DNA from: CAZGNZ01 sp964527215
GTDB lineage: Bacteria; Fidelibacterota; Marinisomatia; SCGC-AAA003-L08; JACNLC01
DNA length: 64,000 bases
Assembly: GCA_964527215.1 (NCBI GenBank)
Contig: CAZGNZ010000001.1
Coordinates: forward strand, 124,001-188,000
Direction: 5' to 3'
Shown here piece by piece: positions 56,719 through 64,000 of the stretch. The translations under genes were made by a program, and so were the position numbers. Positions within the stretch are counted from its first letter, which is position 1; each line of letters starts with the position of its first letter. The notes below the pieces were generated by a model. That model saw only the letters and a list, made by a program, of their open reading frames with translations, did no database searches and was not told where the DNA came from.

Positions 56719-57669
56719 TTATTCGTAGGTGTAGTCGAACGAACCAGGCCAATTGTGGGATGTCAGATCATCAAAAATCATTGAATTGACACCAAATTTC
56801 AGGCTGGTGGCATCGTAACCGAGAACGGTCAGATAAGCGGTGATCATGGAAGATGTCTGTCCTGTCCAGCAGTAGGTGACTATGGTTTCATCGGGATTCA
56901 GATATTCCATTCCACCGGCGGCCAGGGTCAAGTCTTCTTTTATGCGGTGTGAACCTTCGATATGTCCGTAAAGATCGACATCGGAAGCTCCCCAGTAGTT
57001 ATTGATAAAATAAGCACCGGGATCATCCAGAACATCGCTGTACAAAATACCTTTGAATCCACCGGCCAGCATGGCTTCCACCCGCTCCTCAAGCAGGGCA
57101 GCACCATCAGCTGTGGAAGATTCCCAGTCAGGATAACCATATTCCATATCACTGGCGATATTGATGGATCCGGGATATACCCAGGTATCATAACCGGATG
57201 CGCCATAACCCGTTTTACTGGACCAATTATCAAAATCAGAATGCCAGCTGCTCATTCCAAATTTCAGGACCTGAGCGCTGTAGCCCATGAGGCGCAGTGC
57301 CACAACAGCATGTCCGGCGGATTGCCCGGTATAGCAGACCACCAGAATATCTTCGCTGCCGGCGGGTTCGGCATCGTCAAGAATGGTGGCCAGTGAGCCA
57401 TTGTGGGCTCCCGGGATATGACCGGTAGCAAAGACTTCAGCACTGCGGATATCAATGATGTAATAATCTTCAGGCAGACGGGCCAGATTCACCGCATCAG
57501 CAGCGACAATCCAGTCGGCCAGAATATCATCCATATCCATGTTATTGGCTTCCAGATAGGTCATCAGCGTGTTGAAATCACCTTTGTCGTCATCATCATC
57601 ATCGGAACATCCGCTGAAGATGAACAGGCTCAGCACCAGTAACGGCAGGATATATTTCAAGCTTTTCAT
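56719..57669 (-). CDS. Double-rhodanese lipoprotein (ExtH-like)
   Basis: 316 residues with a lipobox (LFIFSGC, Cys21) and an Asp-rich linker. A first rhodanese domain (about 65-170; DIRSAEVFATGHIPGA, active Cys in VVCYTGQSAGHAV) and a second one follow (about 200-305; active Cys in TYCWTGQTSSMITA). Both catalytic cysteines are kept. Tethered to a membrane in the periplasm or surface, it could carry sulfane sulfur or selenium, or be structural. As I recall, Geobacter extHIJKL begins with a rhodanese-family lipoprotein, and rhodaneses also appear in selenite/tellurite-reducing systems. Starts 41 bp after the TGA-containing cytochrome gene. Confidence 0.85.
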   Translation of the reverse strand: MKSLKYILPLLVLSLFIFSGCSDDDDDDKGDFNTLMTYLEANNMDMDDILADWIVAADAVNLARLPEDYYIIDIRSAEVFATGHIPGAHNGSLATILDDAEPAGSEDILVVCYTGQSAGHAVVALRLMGYSAQVLKFGMSSWHSDFDNWSSKTGYGASGYDTWVYPGSINIASDMEYGYPDWESSTADGAALLEERVEAMLAGGFKGILYSDVLDDPGAYFINNYWGASDVDLYGHIEGSHRIKEDLTLAAGGMEYLNPDETIVTYCWTGQTSSMITAYLTVLGYDATSLKFGVNSMIFDDLTSHNWPGSFDYTYE

Positions 57670-57710
57670 TCTATTGTTCTCCTATTGTTTTAAAGTACTT
57701 AAATCAGGGA

Positions 57711-59321
57711 TCAGTTTACATGACAGGCCGATGTGCCGCACTCACCGCCGGCGGTGGGCATCACCGTCATGTTTGCTTCAATTTCATTCGGGTAATTGTT
57801 TTCAATGTAATCCATTGTGAGATAGATATCTTTATTTGCGGGATCACTATAGGTGTCCCCGGTATGATAATGACAGTTGGCGGCACAGGTTGTACCGTCG
57901 TAAAGAGGGGTATCACTTTCCGCCCAGGCATCATCCACCAGTGTCTGAGCAGTCCACTTGCGAACGTTGTGAGGGCTGGTGTATTCCCAGGTTTCAAACT
58001 GATTAAAATGGTTTTCCGGAAGTTCAGTCAGTCCGACTCCCCAGGCATCATAGGTATCTCGGGCAACAGGAATATGCCTGACAAGGACCCAGCGGCTGTC
58101 GGCGTGTGCCAGCAGTGAGGGTGAGTAGTCTCCGGTGGGGTCATCGTGAGCCGGATTGTAGCCAATGCGAAATTCAGGATATTCAAGATAATCCCCGGCA
58201 CCGGAATTGACATCGTCCTGACCGGCTACCGGACCGTAGCCGTCTTTCCAGATACCGGTTGTATGACAGTTATTACAGTTATAATAAGGTTGTGAATGAC
58301 AAACATAGCATGAAATATCATCGGCAAAATTATCACCGGGCCAATGTGCCTGGTGGTATAGGTTGCTGTCCGCCAGCGAAGGGCTGTGACATGCTGCATC
58401 GGTACACGTAGGCAGATCGTTGACAGTATACCGTGAGATGGGAGGATTGGCAAGTTCCGTTCCATCCCCGTGCAAATCTTCATTGTGACAGGCCGTACAG
58501 GTATATCCTTTTCCCAGATGGACATCTTTCAGATTGCCAGTGATGCCGTCGTCGTCACCTTCATCGCCGAAATAATCGACACCGATCCGGCTGCCGTGAC
58601 AGGCGGTGCAGTTGTTTCGGAGCTCAGGTTCTCTTTTAAACTCATGATCTGCGAGAAAACCGCCGTGGACCGATTCCGGTCGACTGACATGACACTGACC
58701 GCAGGTGGTGTGACAGCTACCGCATTCACCTTCAAATTCTGCTTCCACCTCAGGATGATTGGAGAGATCCGGTTCACCAAATGCACGCATTCCCACTTTG
58801 AATCTTTCACCCCAGAGTTTGGTGTGCATACTGTGTTCGTTCCGCTCAACAATATCCGTATGGCACAGACCGCAGGTTTCTTCAGGTGCGGCAGAAGGAT
58901 CGCGTATCATTTCGGTATGTGCCAGTTCCATTGCGGCATGCCGGTCTTCCGAAGAAGTGGAAGCCGCCGTCACAAACTGGGTTCCGCCGTGACAGCCGGC
59001 ACAGCCAAGAACGGCATGGGTGGGATCAACATCATCAAATCCGGATTCGGAACTTTTCAAATCAATGAAAACTTTTTCCCAGGGTGCCAACGGCACCACA
59101 GCTCCGCCTCAGCCACCGCCACCGGCAGTTCCGCCACCCTCGTCAGGTGCAAGTTGCTGAAGTACTGCCTCATTGATATGGCAGCTTTCGCAGGAAAAAT
59201 CAAGGGTGTCGACATCAGTCTGTCCGACAGGATCGATTTTTTCACACGCTGAATATATTAAAAGCACCGGCGCAATCCACAGCAGGATCAAAAACCCGGG
59301 CATCAACGAGGATCGATTCAT
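57711..59321 (-). CDS. Multihaem lipoprotein cytochrome read through an in-frame TGA; probable selenoprotein (ExtKL-like)
   Basis: One reading frame of 537 codons contains a single TGA at 59111-59109 (residue 71). Before it are a lipoprotein signal (LLIYSAC, Cys26), a first haem motif CESCH and a Gly-rich tract. After it the same frame runs Gly-Gly-Ala-Val-Val and carries eight more CxxCH motifs (CAGCH, CGLCH, CGSCH, CGQCH, CTACH twice, CYVCH, CNNCH). Three wider motifs also occur (CTDAACH, CAANCH, CGTSACH), giving up to twelve haems. The downstream part has no signal peptide of its own, so it could only be exported and haem-loaded as part of the full protein. A SECIS-like hairpin sits 11 nt after TGA. 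The start forms ATGA with the MerR stop. A genuine nonsense mutation or sequencing error is the alternative. Confidence 0.8.
59083..59097 (-). promoter_or_regulatory. Candidate bacterial SECIS element for TGA 59109-59111
   Basis: In the mRNA sense, 11 nt after UGA, GGUGCC - GUU - GGCACC forms a perfect 6-bp stem with a 3-nt loop starting with G. The loop begins 18 nt after UGA. Published bacterial SECIS rules, as I know them, ask for a loop 16-37 nt from UGA, a 4-16-bp upper stem and a G in the first two loop bases; all are met. Selenocysteine insertion is inferred, not shown. Confidence 0.7.
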
Positions 59322-59764
59322 TTTCTGACCTCTTTGTTAGTGAATTCAAAGATTTGCTTAAGATGACCAACTTCAATTGCAAGCCTATATACTTCGCACT
59401 TGTGACAGTCTGCATTCTGACATGTCTCACCGGTTACCTCCTGTGCCCAGCAAACCGTGTCGTTGGACATATAGGCAGGGCATTCAAGACGCTCCTCTTC
59501 TCCGCATGGCTTGATATTCCAGCACGGGATGAGTGCCAGCAAACGTCTGATACCGGCAATATTCAATTTGTTTTCCGTGATCTGACGCCGAATACATGCG
59601 ATCCATTCCAAATCTATCTCGGAATACAATCGCCGCCCGGTTTCAGTACGATGGGGGATGAGCAGACCTTCCCGTTCATACAATCGCAAAGTTTCCGGAG
59701 AAATATCGAATTTTCTGGAAACCACACCGATTGTGTACAATGGTTCACTGGGATCCATCTTCAT
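59318..59764 (-). CDS. MerR-family regulator with cysteine-rich C-terminal domain (regulator 2)
   Basis: 148 residues. The N-terminal MerR winged helix (LYTIGVVSRKFDISPETLRLYEREGLL; RLYSEIDLEWIACIRRQITENKLNIAGIRRLLALI) is followed by IPCWNIKPC-x7-C-x9-CW-x9-C-x4-CHKCEVYR, matching regulator 1 at six or seven cysteines and at LNIAGI, LLALIPCWNI and CEVYR. A coiled-coil-like tail ends the protein. The stop overlaps the cytochrome start (ATGA), so it belongs to the Ext-like operon and presumably controls it. Conserved Cys suggest redox, metal or cluster sensing; the ligand is unknown. Confidence 0.9.
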   Translation of the reverse strand: MKMDPSEPLYTIGVVSRKFDISPETLRLYEREGLLIPHRTETGRRLYSEIDLEWIACIRRQITENKLNIAGIRRLLALIPCWNIKPCGEEERLECPAYMSNDTVCWAQEVTGETCQNADCHKCEVYRLAIEVGHLKQIFEFTNKEVRK

Positions 59765-59781
59765 AATTTGTCCACCTGATA

Positions 59782-59827
59782 TTTAGATAAGCTGTATTAG
59801 AAACTCTATAACTTATCAAAAATACAG
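59782..59827. promoter_or_regulatory. Candidate operator region of the Ext-like operon: nested dyads
   Basis: TTAGATAAG (about 59783-59791) is mirrored by CTTATCAAA (59812-59820) with a 20-bp centre, and CTGTATT (59792-59798) by AATACAG (59821-59827). They sit 18-60 bp upstream of regulator 2 in AT-rich DNA. They do not match the dyad upstream of regulator 1, so a shared operator is not evident. Confidence 0.4.
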
Positions 59828-60157
59828 TTTAAAAAACAACGATAAAACGGTATAAATATTAATAGATAGCGAGATCGCAATATCCCCCGTTTGTCGTCCG
59901 GGAAATATTACGATTTGTTGTGGTGAAATCCCGAGAGATTTTTAAACGGTAAGGTAAATCTGTTCAATAGAATTTGTAAACTTCAGCAGAGTCATTTTTC
60001 AAAAGGAGGGGATTCAGTCACAGCTTTCCAAAATCATTTTAATCCGGTACAAGACCGACAACATACCCACGATCATTGATGAATTTCAGCACTAAATTGT
60101 GTTGAATCCGCCAGTGGGCGGACGAGTGTAACTGGGTGCATTCCCCGCCGCTTGTTG

Positions 60158-60243
60158 GAAATCCGCCATTTGGCGTGGCGGCGAAATAATAAATGATTAT
60201 ATCACTAATGATACCCCGTCCGCTCAGCGGCGGGGAAATTCAT
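60158..60243 (+). repeat. Palindromic dispersed repeat, copy R3
   Basis: Same layout as R1: AAATCCGCCATTTGGCGTGGCGGCG, an AT-rich middle with AATGATAC, then CCCCGTCCGCTCAGCGGCGGGGAAATTCAT. A shorter GAATCCGCCAGTGGGCGG stem sits at about 60103-60120. These fill the 857-bp gap (59765-60621) between regulator 2 and the giant barrel gene, which holds no gene. Confidence 0.85.
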
Positions 60244-60310
60244 TTTTTGCTTTTCCGCATCAATACATTTTCATCATCTCATTACGAAGTCTCATGAAAT
60301 TTCCGGGTTA

Positions 60311-60366
60311 ACGACCCGATCAATTACTGATACATCACCCGTCAGCTGACGGGCGGGGAAATTCAT
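60311..60366 (+). repeat. Half copy of the dispersed repeat (R3b)
   Basis: Carries only the right-hand part: CCGATCAATTACTGATAC, then the perfect CCCGTCAGCTGACGGG palindrome and GGGGAAATTCAT, matching R1 and R2. Confidence 0.8.
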
Positions 60367-60442
60367 AATCGATGGGATGGGTTTGTCTGATTCATTGGAA
60401 GGTTCAATCGAGATGAAATTGGTCTGTTGTGCAGGTTCTTTT

Positions 60443-60468
60443 GGTCCTTTTCTTCGAAGAAAAGGACC
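60443..60468. repeat. Perfect 26-bp palindrome
   Basis: GGTCCTTTTCTTC followed by its exact reverse complement, with no loop. It lies 154 bp past the stop of the gene ending at 60622. No T-tract follows on either strand, so it is not a standard terminator. Confidence 0.75.
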
Positions 60469-60621
60469 TCCAAATTCATGGATTCAGGTAAGGCAGAGGT
60501 ACAGTGAGTCTCCGATTAACACATTTTTGATCAATAATGAACAGGTTTTCAATAAAACGTATTGGACGGATGTGGGATTCAGCAGACAGGCAAAAAACGG
60601 TGCTGGTCATAAAAATGACCC

Positions 60622-63600
60622 TCAGCGCAGGTCGAACAGGGATTCGCTGAAATTCAGGTGGAAGGTAACATACAGACGGTTCAGCTGCTGGTCCAGACTG
60701 GAGAAATCAGGATCTTCATATTTGAGGAAAGTATATCCCAGTCCCAGCTGCATATCCTGGCGCAGGAGGTAGTTCAGCTCAAGTGCCGTTCCTAATTTCT
60801 GCTCATCTGTTGCATCCATCCATATGGTTCTCAAATCAAGAGCAGTGCTCCAGCGGGGAGTTATATCGAGTTCCGGACGCACATAAAAATAGGCAGTACC
60901 GTTCCAGTCACTGAACAGGTCACCGGACTCGTCCAGTATTCGGCGGTATGCCAGCCGGCTGCTGAAGGACCAGCGCTGAACGGGCTGGCAGTGCATGTTC
61001 AAGGCTGTGATCAGTCTGTCGGACCGGATTTCCGGATCCACATGCGTGTTCCTGTCAGTGATATACTCCAACTTGCCAACCATATTCCAGATATCCGACA
61101 TCTCGGGACGGTATGCAAGTCCTGCCTGAATCCTGCCGCGTATGATGTATTCATCAATTTCTTTTCGGTAGTCGGTGCGGGTATGCTCGGTTTTTGCCAG
61201 AAGGCTCAGTCCTGCCATCATCCGGAAAGAACCCGCCACTCCGTAAATTCGCTTCAATGTTGTTTCATTCCGTCTGTTTTCGAATTTACCGGTCAGTTTA
61301 TAGGGGGCTTCCGGGAAATACTCAAACGACATGGATACAGCATCATGCTCCGGTACCGGAGTCTGGAAATCATCAAATGTGGCTGTATTCTCGTATGCCA
61401 GATTGAAGGTCAGATCATCTCTGACGGACCATTTATTCCGCAACCCGATTGACGCCCGGGAACGGTTTTCACCCAGTGCACCGCCAATCTCATATTTGCC
61501 GTCAATCTGCATGTTCTCGCTGACCTTGGATTCCAGGCCAAATATGGTTTCACTGGCTTTGTCAGAGTGGTCTACCAGACGGTGTTTGAAGAATATCCTG
61601 ACTTTTTCGCTGACAGTGTATCCCAGACCCAGCAACAGACTGTTGGGTTTGGCTTTATCATCAGTATTCAGGTTCGAATATGTTTCCAGGCTGCCGTCCA
61701 GAGCATCTGAAAAGCGGTACGCCAGCTCTGAAGTCAACACAGATGATATCCGCTCATCGGTTGTACCGTCCGATTCCATGCGGGTGATGCGGGCATTTTC
61801 CAGGCCCAGACTGAGGTGGGTTCGCTCATTCAGCTGGTTATTGATATCGGCGGAAATGACCTCACGGGTTTCTTCATCGGCAGTGTGTGCACCATACAGC
61901 TCATAATAATAGTCTGTGCTCACTTGTCCGATGACACTGCTGCGGTACTTTGCCGAGAAACCATATTTGGTTGATCCTTTTTCGCTTCCGGCGCTGGTTT
62001 GAGAATTGTTAACAAAGCTGCTGTCCACATTCCGGTAATATCCGTCCAGTTTCATCGCGGCCGTCGGCTGCCAGGTGAATTCGGTTTTCCAGGCAGTGCC
62101 GTCAAGCTCTTGAGCCATTTCGTCCAGGGAACGGGAGACGGCAGCTTCTGCTTTTACCGCAAGCCTGTCGCTCATGGGGATTCTGGCATCCAGCCCGGAA
62201 AGCACGAAATTACGAACATCCTGCTCTTCCGTGATGAATGATCCGCCAATATGGTATTTATCCAGGAACAGATTCTCATATCGAATGCCGCCGACATAGT
62301 TTTCTGAAGCATTCTCATCAACTTCGTAGTTCACAACAATGTATATCGGGTTACCGTTTCCGTCTACTGCCGGTACAGGCTGTTTGAACATCAGTGTGCC
62401 GTTTTCGTAATCGATATCATAATCCGTGTATCTCAGTGCCCGTTTGGATTCCAATACACGTTCAGAATGATATTTGTCCCGGGTTTCAATGGAAACATGT
62501 TCGGAGAAGCGAATCAGTTCGCGGCTGCTGAGATTGTAGTACCCCGAAATACCCTCGCCCATGATTCGGTCAAGAACCAGACTGTGGTCGGATTTGGAGA
62601 TAAACCCGGTCAGACGGCTGTTATCCCAGTTCAGATCAGTCGTCAAACCAGTGAATGTACGGTTGTAGGCGGTGAATTCTGTGGATCCCATATCGGCGGT
62701 AAAGTCACCCAGCAGCAGATGGCTGCCGTCCTTTTCGATCCTGGCGTAAAGTTTTGACTGTGCCTGTGCATCATACTCCAGAGTACCTGCGTCACCGTAA
62801 ATGGGATACTGGCTGTCCAGTTCAAAATCATCCATAAACTGATCTTCACGGTTACGGTCTGAATCGAAAGACGCACTGATATGGATGTCATCACTCACCG
62901 TCCCTGCAGCATACAATGCTGTCCGGCCCTTCATTTTCGCATCGCCGCTCTCAAAGACAGTTCCCTGCTTATCCATGGGATCCATGTCTGCCAGCATGTT
63001 AATGTCATTTTCACCGTTGGTTTGGGACAGTGAACCGTTTGCCATCCCCACCAGAATAAACGGTTCTGCCGGCACCTCGTATTTGACGGGGTACTGGTGA
63101 TAGTGGCCGTTCAGGGAAATTTCCAGGATTCCGGTGCCGGGATGATCAGCAGCCTGGATGGTCAGAGAAAGGAATCCGTTTTCTATCTTCACCTGATGCC
63201 CTGTGGAGATGCTGTCTGCATCGGCTTCTGCCAGCCAGCCGTTTGTCAGTGAGACAGTGGCAATCTTGATGTGATCAATGCGGTATCCCCAGTCATCCTG
63301 AATTTCAAAACGTACCTCCTGACTGGCAAATCCATCTGCCGGGAGCACGATTTCACTGATTTCCGAATGGAGCTGACTGGGTGCACCCAGCACGTGAATT
63401 GTGCGGGTAGTGGTCATGGTCATTCCGGTTTTCATTTTGGACTGCAGCTTCAGCTCAATGGGGCCCGACGGGACTTCCACATTGATAAAGTCATACAGGC
63501 CGTCACCCCGGACTTCAGCCGAATCAACGAAAGTATCATTGATCAGAAGAGTGGCCGGAGTTCCCGGTTTACCGGCAATCGTTACCGCGATCCGATGCAG

Positions 63601-63714
63601 TTTTGTCACCGAACCCTCCAGAGGATATACCACCATCACCTGGGCGTTGATCCATGCCGTCAGCAGGAAAGCGCCGGTGAAAAGCAGGTTAATATGTCTG
63701 AAGAGTTTCCGCAA
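60622..63714 (-). CDS. Giant outer-membrane protein with N-terminal Ig-like region and large beta-barrel
   Basis: 1030 residues with a signal peptide (NLLFTGAFLLTAWINAQ). An N-terminal third looks like repeated Ig-like modules (YPLEGSVTKLHRIAVTIAGKPGTPATLLIN; VLPADGFASQEVRFEIQDDWG). The conserved stretch SKLYARIEKDGSHLLLGDF ... LTGFISKSDHSLVLDRIMGEGISGYY ... RYTDYDIDYENGTLMFKQPVPAVDGNGNPIYIVVNYE follows. I know it from surface proteins with DUF11-type repeats in several phyla; their function is unclear. The C-terminal half is amphipathic strands ending in LNFSESLFDLR, probably a barrel. It starts 2 bp after the gene upstream, so they are co-transcribed. No haem motifs. Confidence 0.75.
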   Translation of the reverse strand: MRKLFRHINLLFTGAFLLTAWINAQVMVVYPLEGSVTKLHRIAVTIAGKPGTPATLLINDTFVDSAEVRGDGLYDFINVEVPSGPIELKLQSKMKTGMTMTTTRTIHVLGAPSQLHSEISEIVLPADGFASQEVRFEIQDDWGYRIDHIKIATVSLTNGWLAEADADSISTGHQVKIENGFLSLTIQAADHPGTGILEISLNGHYHQYPVKYEVPAEPFILVGMANGSLSQTNGENDINMLADMDPMDKQGTVFESGDAKMKGRTALYAAGTVSDDIHISASFDSDRNREDQFMDDFELDSQYPIYGDAGTLEYDAQAQSKLYARIEKDGSHLLLGDFTADMGSTEFTAYNRTFTGLTTDLNWDNSRLTGFISKSDHSLVLDRIMGEGISGYYNLSSRELIRFSEHVSIETRDKYHSERVLESKRALRYTDYDIDYENGTLMFKQPVPAVDGNGNPIYIVVNYEVDENASENYVGGIRYENLFLDKYHIGGSFITEEQDVRNFVLSGLDARIPMSDRLAVKAEAAVSRSLDEMAQELDGTAWKTEFTWQPTAAMKLDGYYRNVDSSFVNNSQTSAGSEKGSTKYGFSAKYRSSVIGQVSTDYYYELYGAHTADEETREVISADINNQLNERTHLSLGLENARITRMESDGTTDERISSVLTSELAYRFSDALDGSLETYSNLNTDDKAKPNSLLLGLGYTVSEKVRIFFKHRLVDHSDKASETIFGLESKVSENMQIDGKYEIGGALGENRSRASIGLRNKWSVRDDLTFNLAYENTATFDDFQTPVPEHDAVSMSFEYFPEAPYKLTGKFENRRNETTLKRIYGVAGSFRMMAGLSLLAKTEHTRTDYRKEIDEYIIRGRIQAGLAYRPEMSDIWNMVGKLEYITDRNTHVDPEIRSDRLITALNMHCQPVQRWSFSSRLAYRRILDESGDLFSDWNGTAYFYVRPELDITPRWSTALDLRTIWMDATDEQKLGTALELNYLLRQDMQLGLGYTFLKYEDPDFSSLDQQLNRLYVTFHLNFSESLFDLR

Positions 63715-63716
63715 AA

Positions 63717-64000
63717 CTATCGTACTTCCAGCTCAATTAATTCAGGATACTGAATATTCAGTTTTTTCTGTCCCTGCCGGAATTCCAGATTCAGCCGGAT
63801 GGACTGTTTATCTGTCTTCGAATCCAAATCTGTCAGGTGAATTTCCTGCACAAGATTCACAACCGGACCCGACAGTGGCGCTGACAGTTGGATCACATCA
63901 CCGGCTTGACGGGTAAATGCCATTGATTTGGGAATCGTAATGGTGCCCAGAAGCTGATCGGCATCTGGCAGGGAGTCGGAATGGAGAACCAGCCGGACTG
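63717..64000 (-). CDS. C-terminal part of an unrecognised protein (5' end beyond window)
   Basis: The frame is open from the window edge (first full codon at 63998) to the stop at 63717, giving about 94 residues: HSDSLPDADQLLGTITIPKSMAFTRQAGDVIQLS and onward to IQYPELIELEVR. Beta-rich, mildly charged, no motif recognised. Its stop lies 2 bp before the giant barrel gene's ATG, so it is probably the upstream operon member, perhaps a periplasmic or secreted partner. Too little is visible for more. Confidence 0.7.
   Translation of the reverse strand, partial: VRLVLHSDSLPDADQLLGTITIPKSMAFTRQAGDVIQLSAPLSGPVVNLVQEIHLTDLDSKTDKQSIRLNLEFRQGQKKLNIQYPELIELEVR

Noticed and set aside
59109..59111. Simple pseudogene or two separate genes at the TGA
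   Set aside because: The downstream part keeps eight CxxCH motifs with no other stop, lacks a signal peptide and start site, and is followed by an intact operon; a SECIS-like hairpin sits at the right distance. A sequencing error remains possible.
60377..60772. 131-codon plus-strand ORF
   Set aside because: Half of it overlaps the giant barrel gene on the opposite strand, and the rest covers the 26-bp palindrome; no protein features.

Overview
The window reads as the chromosome of a Gram-negative, anaerobic or facultatively anaerobic bacterium of the FCB superphylum, with a Marinimicrobia-, Calditrichota- or KSB1-like flavour. The reasons are a type IX secretion (T9SS/Por) C-terminal sorting domain of the NPFNP...LPE...GVYIIRL...KVMLLK kind on a surface protein, dockerin-like repeats, outer-membrane beta-barrels, a Wzx/Wzy capsule-type locus, a DUF2851 protein, a Cox24/AURKAIP1-like 31-residue ribosome-associated peptide, and massive multihaem cytochrome content. 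The phylum call is inference; no rRNA or tRNA gene is present to fix it.

Layout. 1-11.1 kb (+): housekeeping genes smpB (5' cut), tyrS, an alkaline phosphatase lipoprotein, an NlpC/P60 hydrolase, trpS, scpA, scpB, an rsuA/rluB-type pseudouridine synthase, cmk, rpsA (then a terminator and a small tandem repeat) and tsaD. 11.1-13.1 kb: a vWA-like membrane protein. 13.2-31.2 kb (+): a surface polysaccharide locus (rfbB, rfbA, rfbC, SLBB export protein, two flippase-like proteins, Wzz, a polymerase-like protein, two GT4 glycosyltransferases, a WecA-like initiating transferase, a Wzi-like barrel). It is split by a 3.3-kb gene-free block of nested repeats carrying seven G-quadruplex motifs. 31.2-40.8 kb (+): serS, plsC, DUF2851, MltD-like transglycosylase, sppA, HU/IHF, the 31-aa basic peptide, xseA, xseB, nadK.

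40.9-59.8 kb (-): a contiguous extracellular-electron-transfer island with 78 CxxCH haem motifs in eight proteins. It has two operons, each headed by a MerR-family regulator with the same unusual cysteine-rich tail. Operon 1 (46660 down to 40895) is MerR, 11-haem c/b fusion, four-cluster FeS protein, NrfD/HybB membrane protein and 13-haem cytochrome: an inner-membrane quinol module resembling Cbc/Hmc complexes. Operon 2 (59764 down to 53603) is MerR, multihaem lipoprotein, double-rhodanese lipoprotein, outer-membrane beta-barrel, 11-haem cytochrome, 4-haem lipoprotein and c554-like tetrahaem protein. It resembles the Geobacter Ext outer-membrane conduits. Between the operons lie a 17-haem c/b fusion and a 1022-aa T9SS-exported nonahaem surface cytochrome. 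Together they could carry electrons from the quinone pool through periplasm and outer membrane to the cell surface.

The most striking point is that the first cytochrome of operon 2 is read through an in-frame TGA. A hairpin directly downstream (59083-59097) fits the bacterial SECIS pattern, so this is most likely a selenocysteine-containing multihaem lipoprotein (ExtKL-like) rather than a broken gene. 60.6-64 kb (-): a giant barrel-type surface protein and the 3' end of another gene. A family of palindromic ~90-bp repeats is scattered at 31.2, 50.6 and 60.2 kb.
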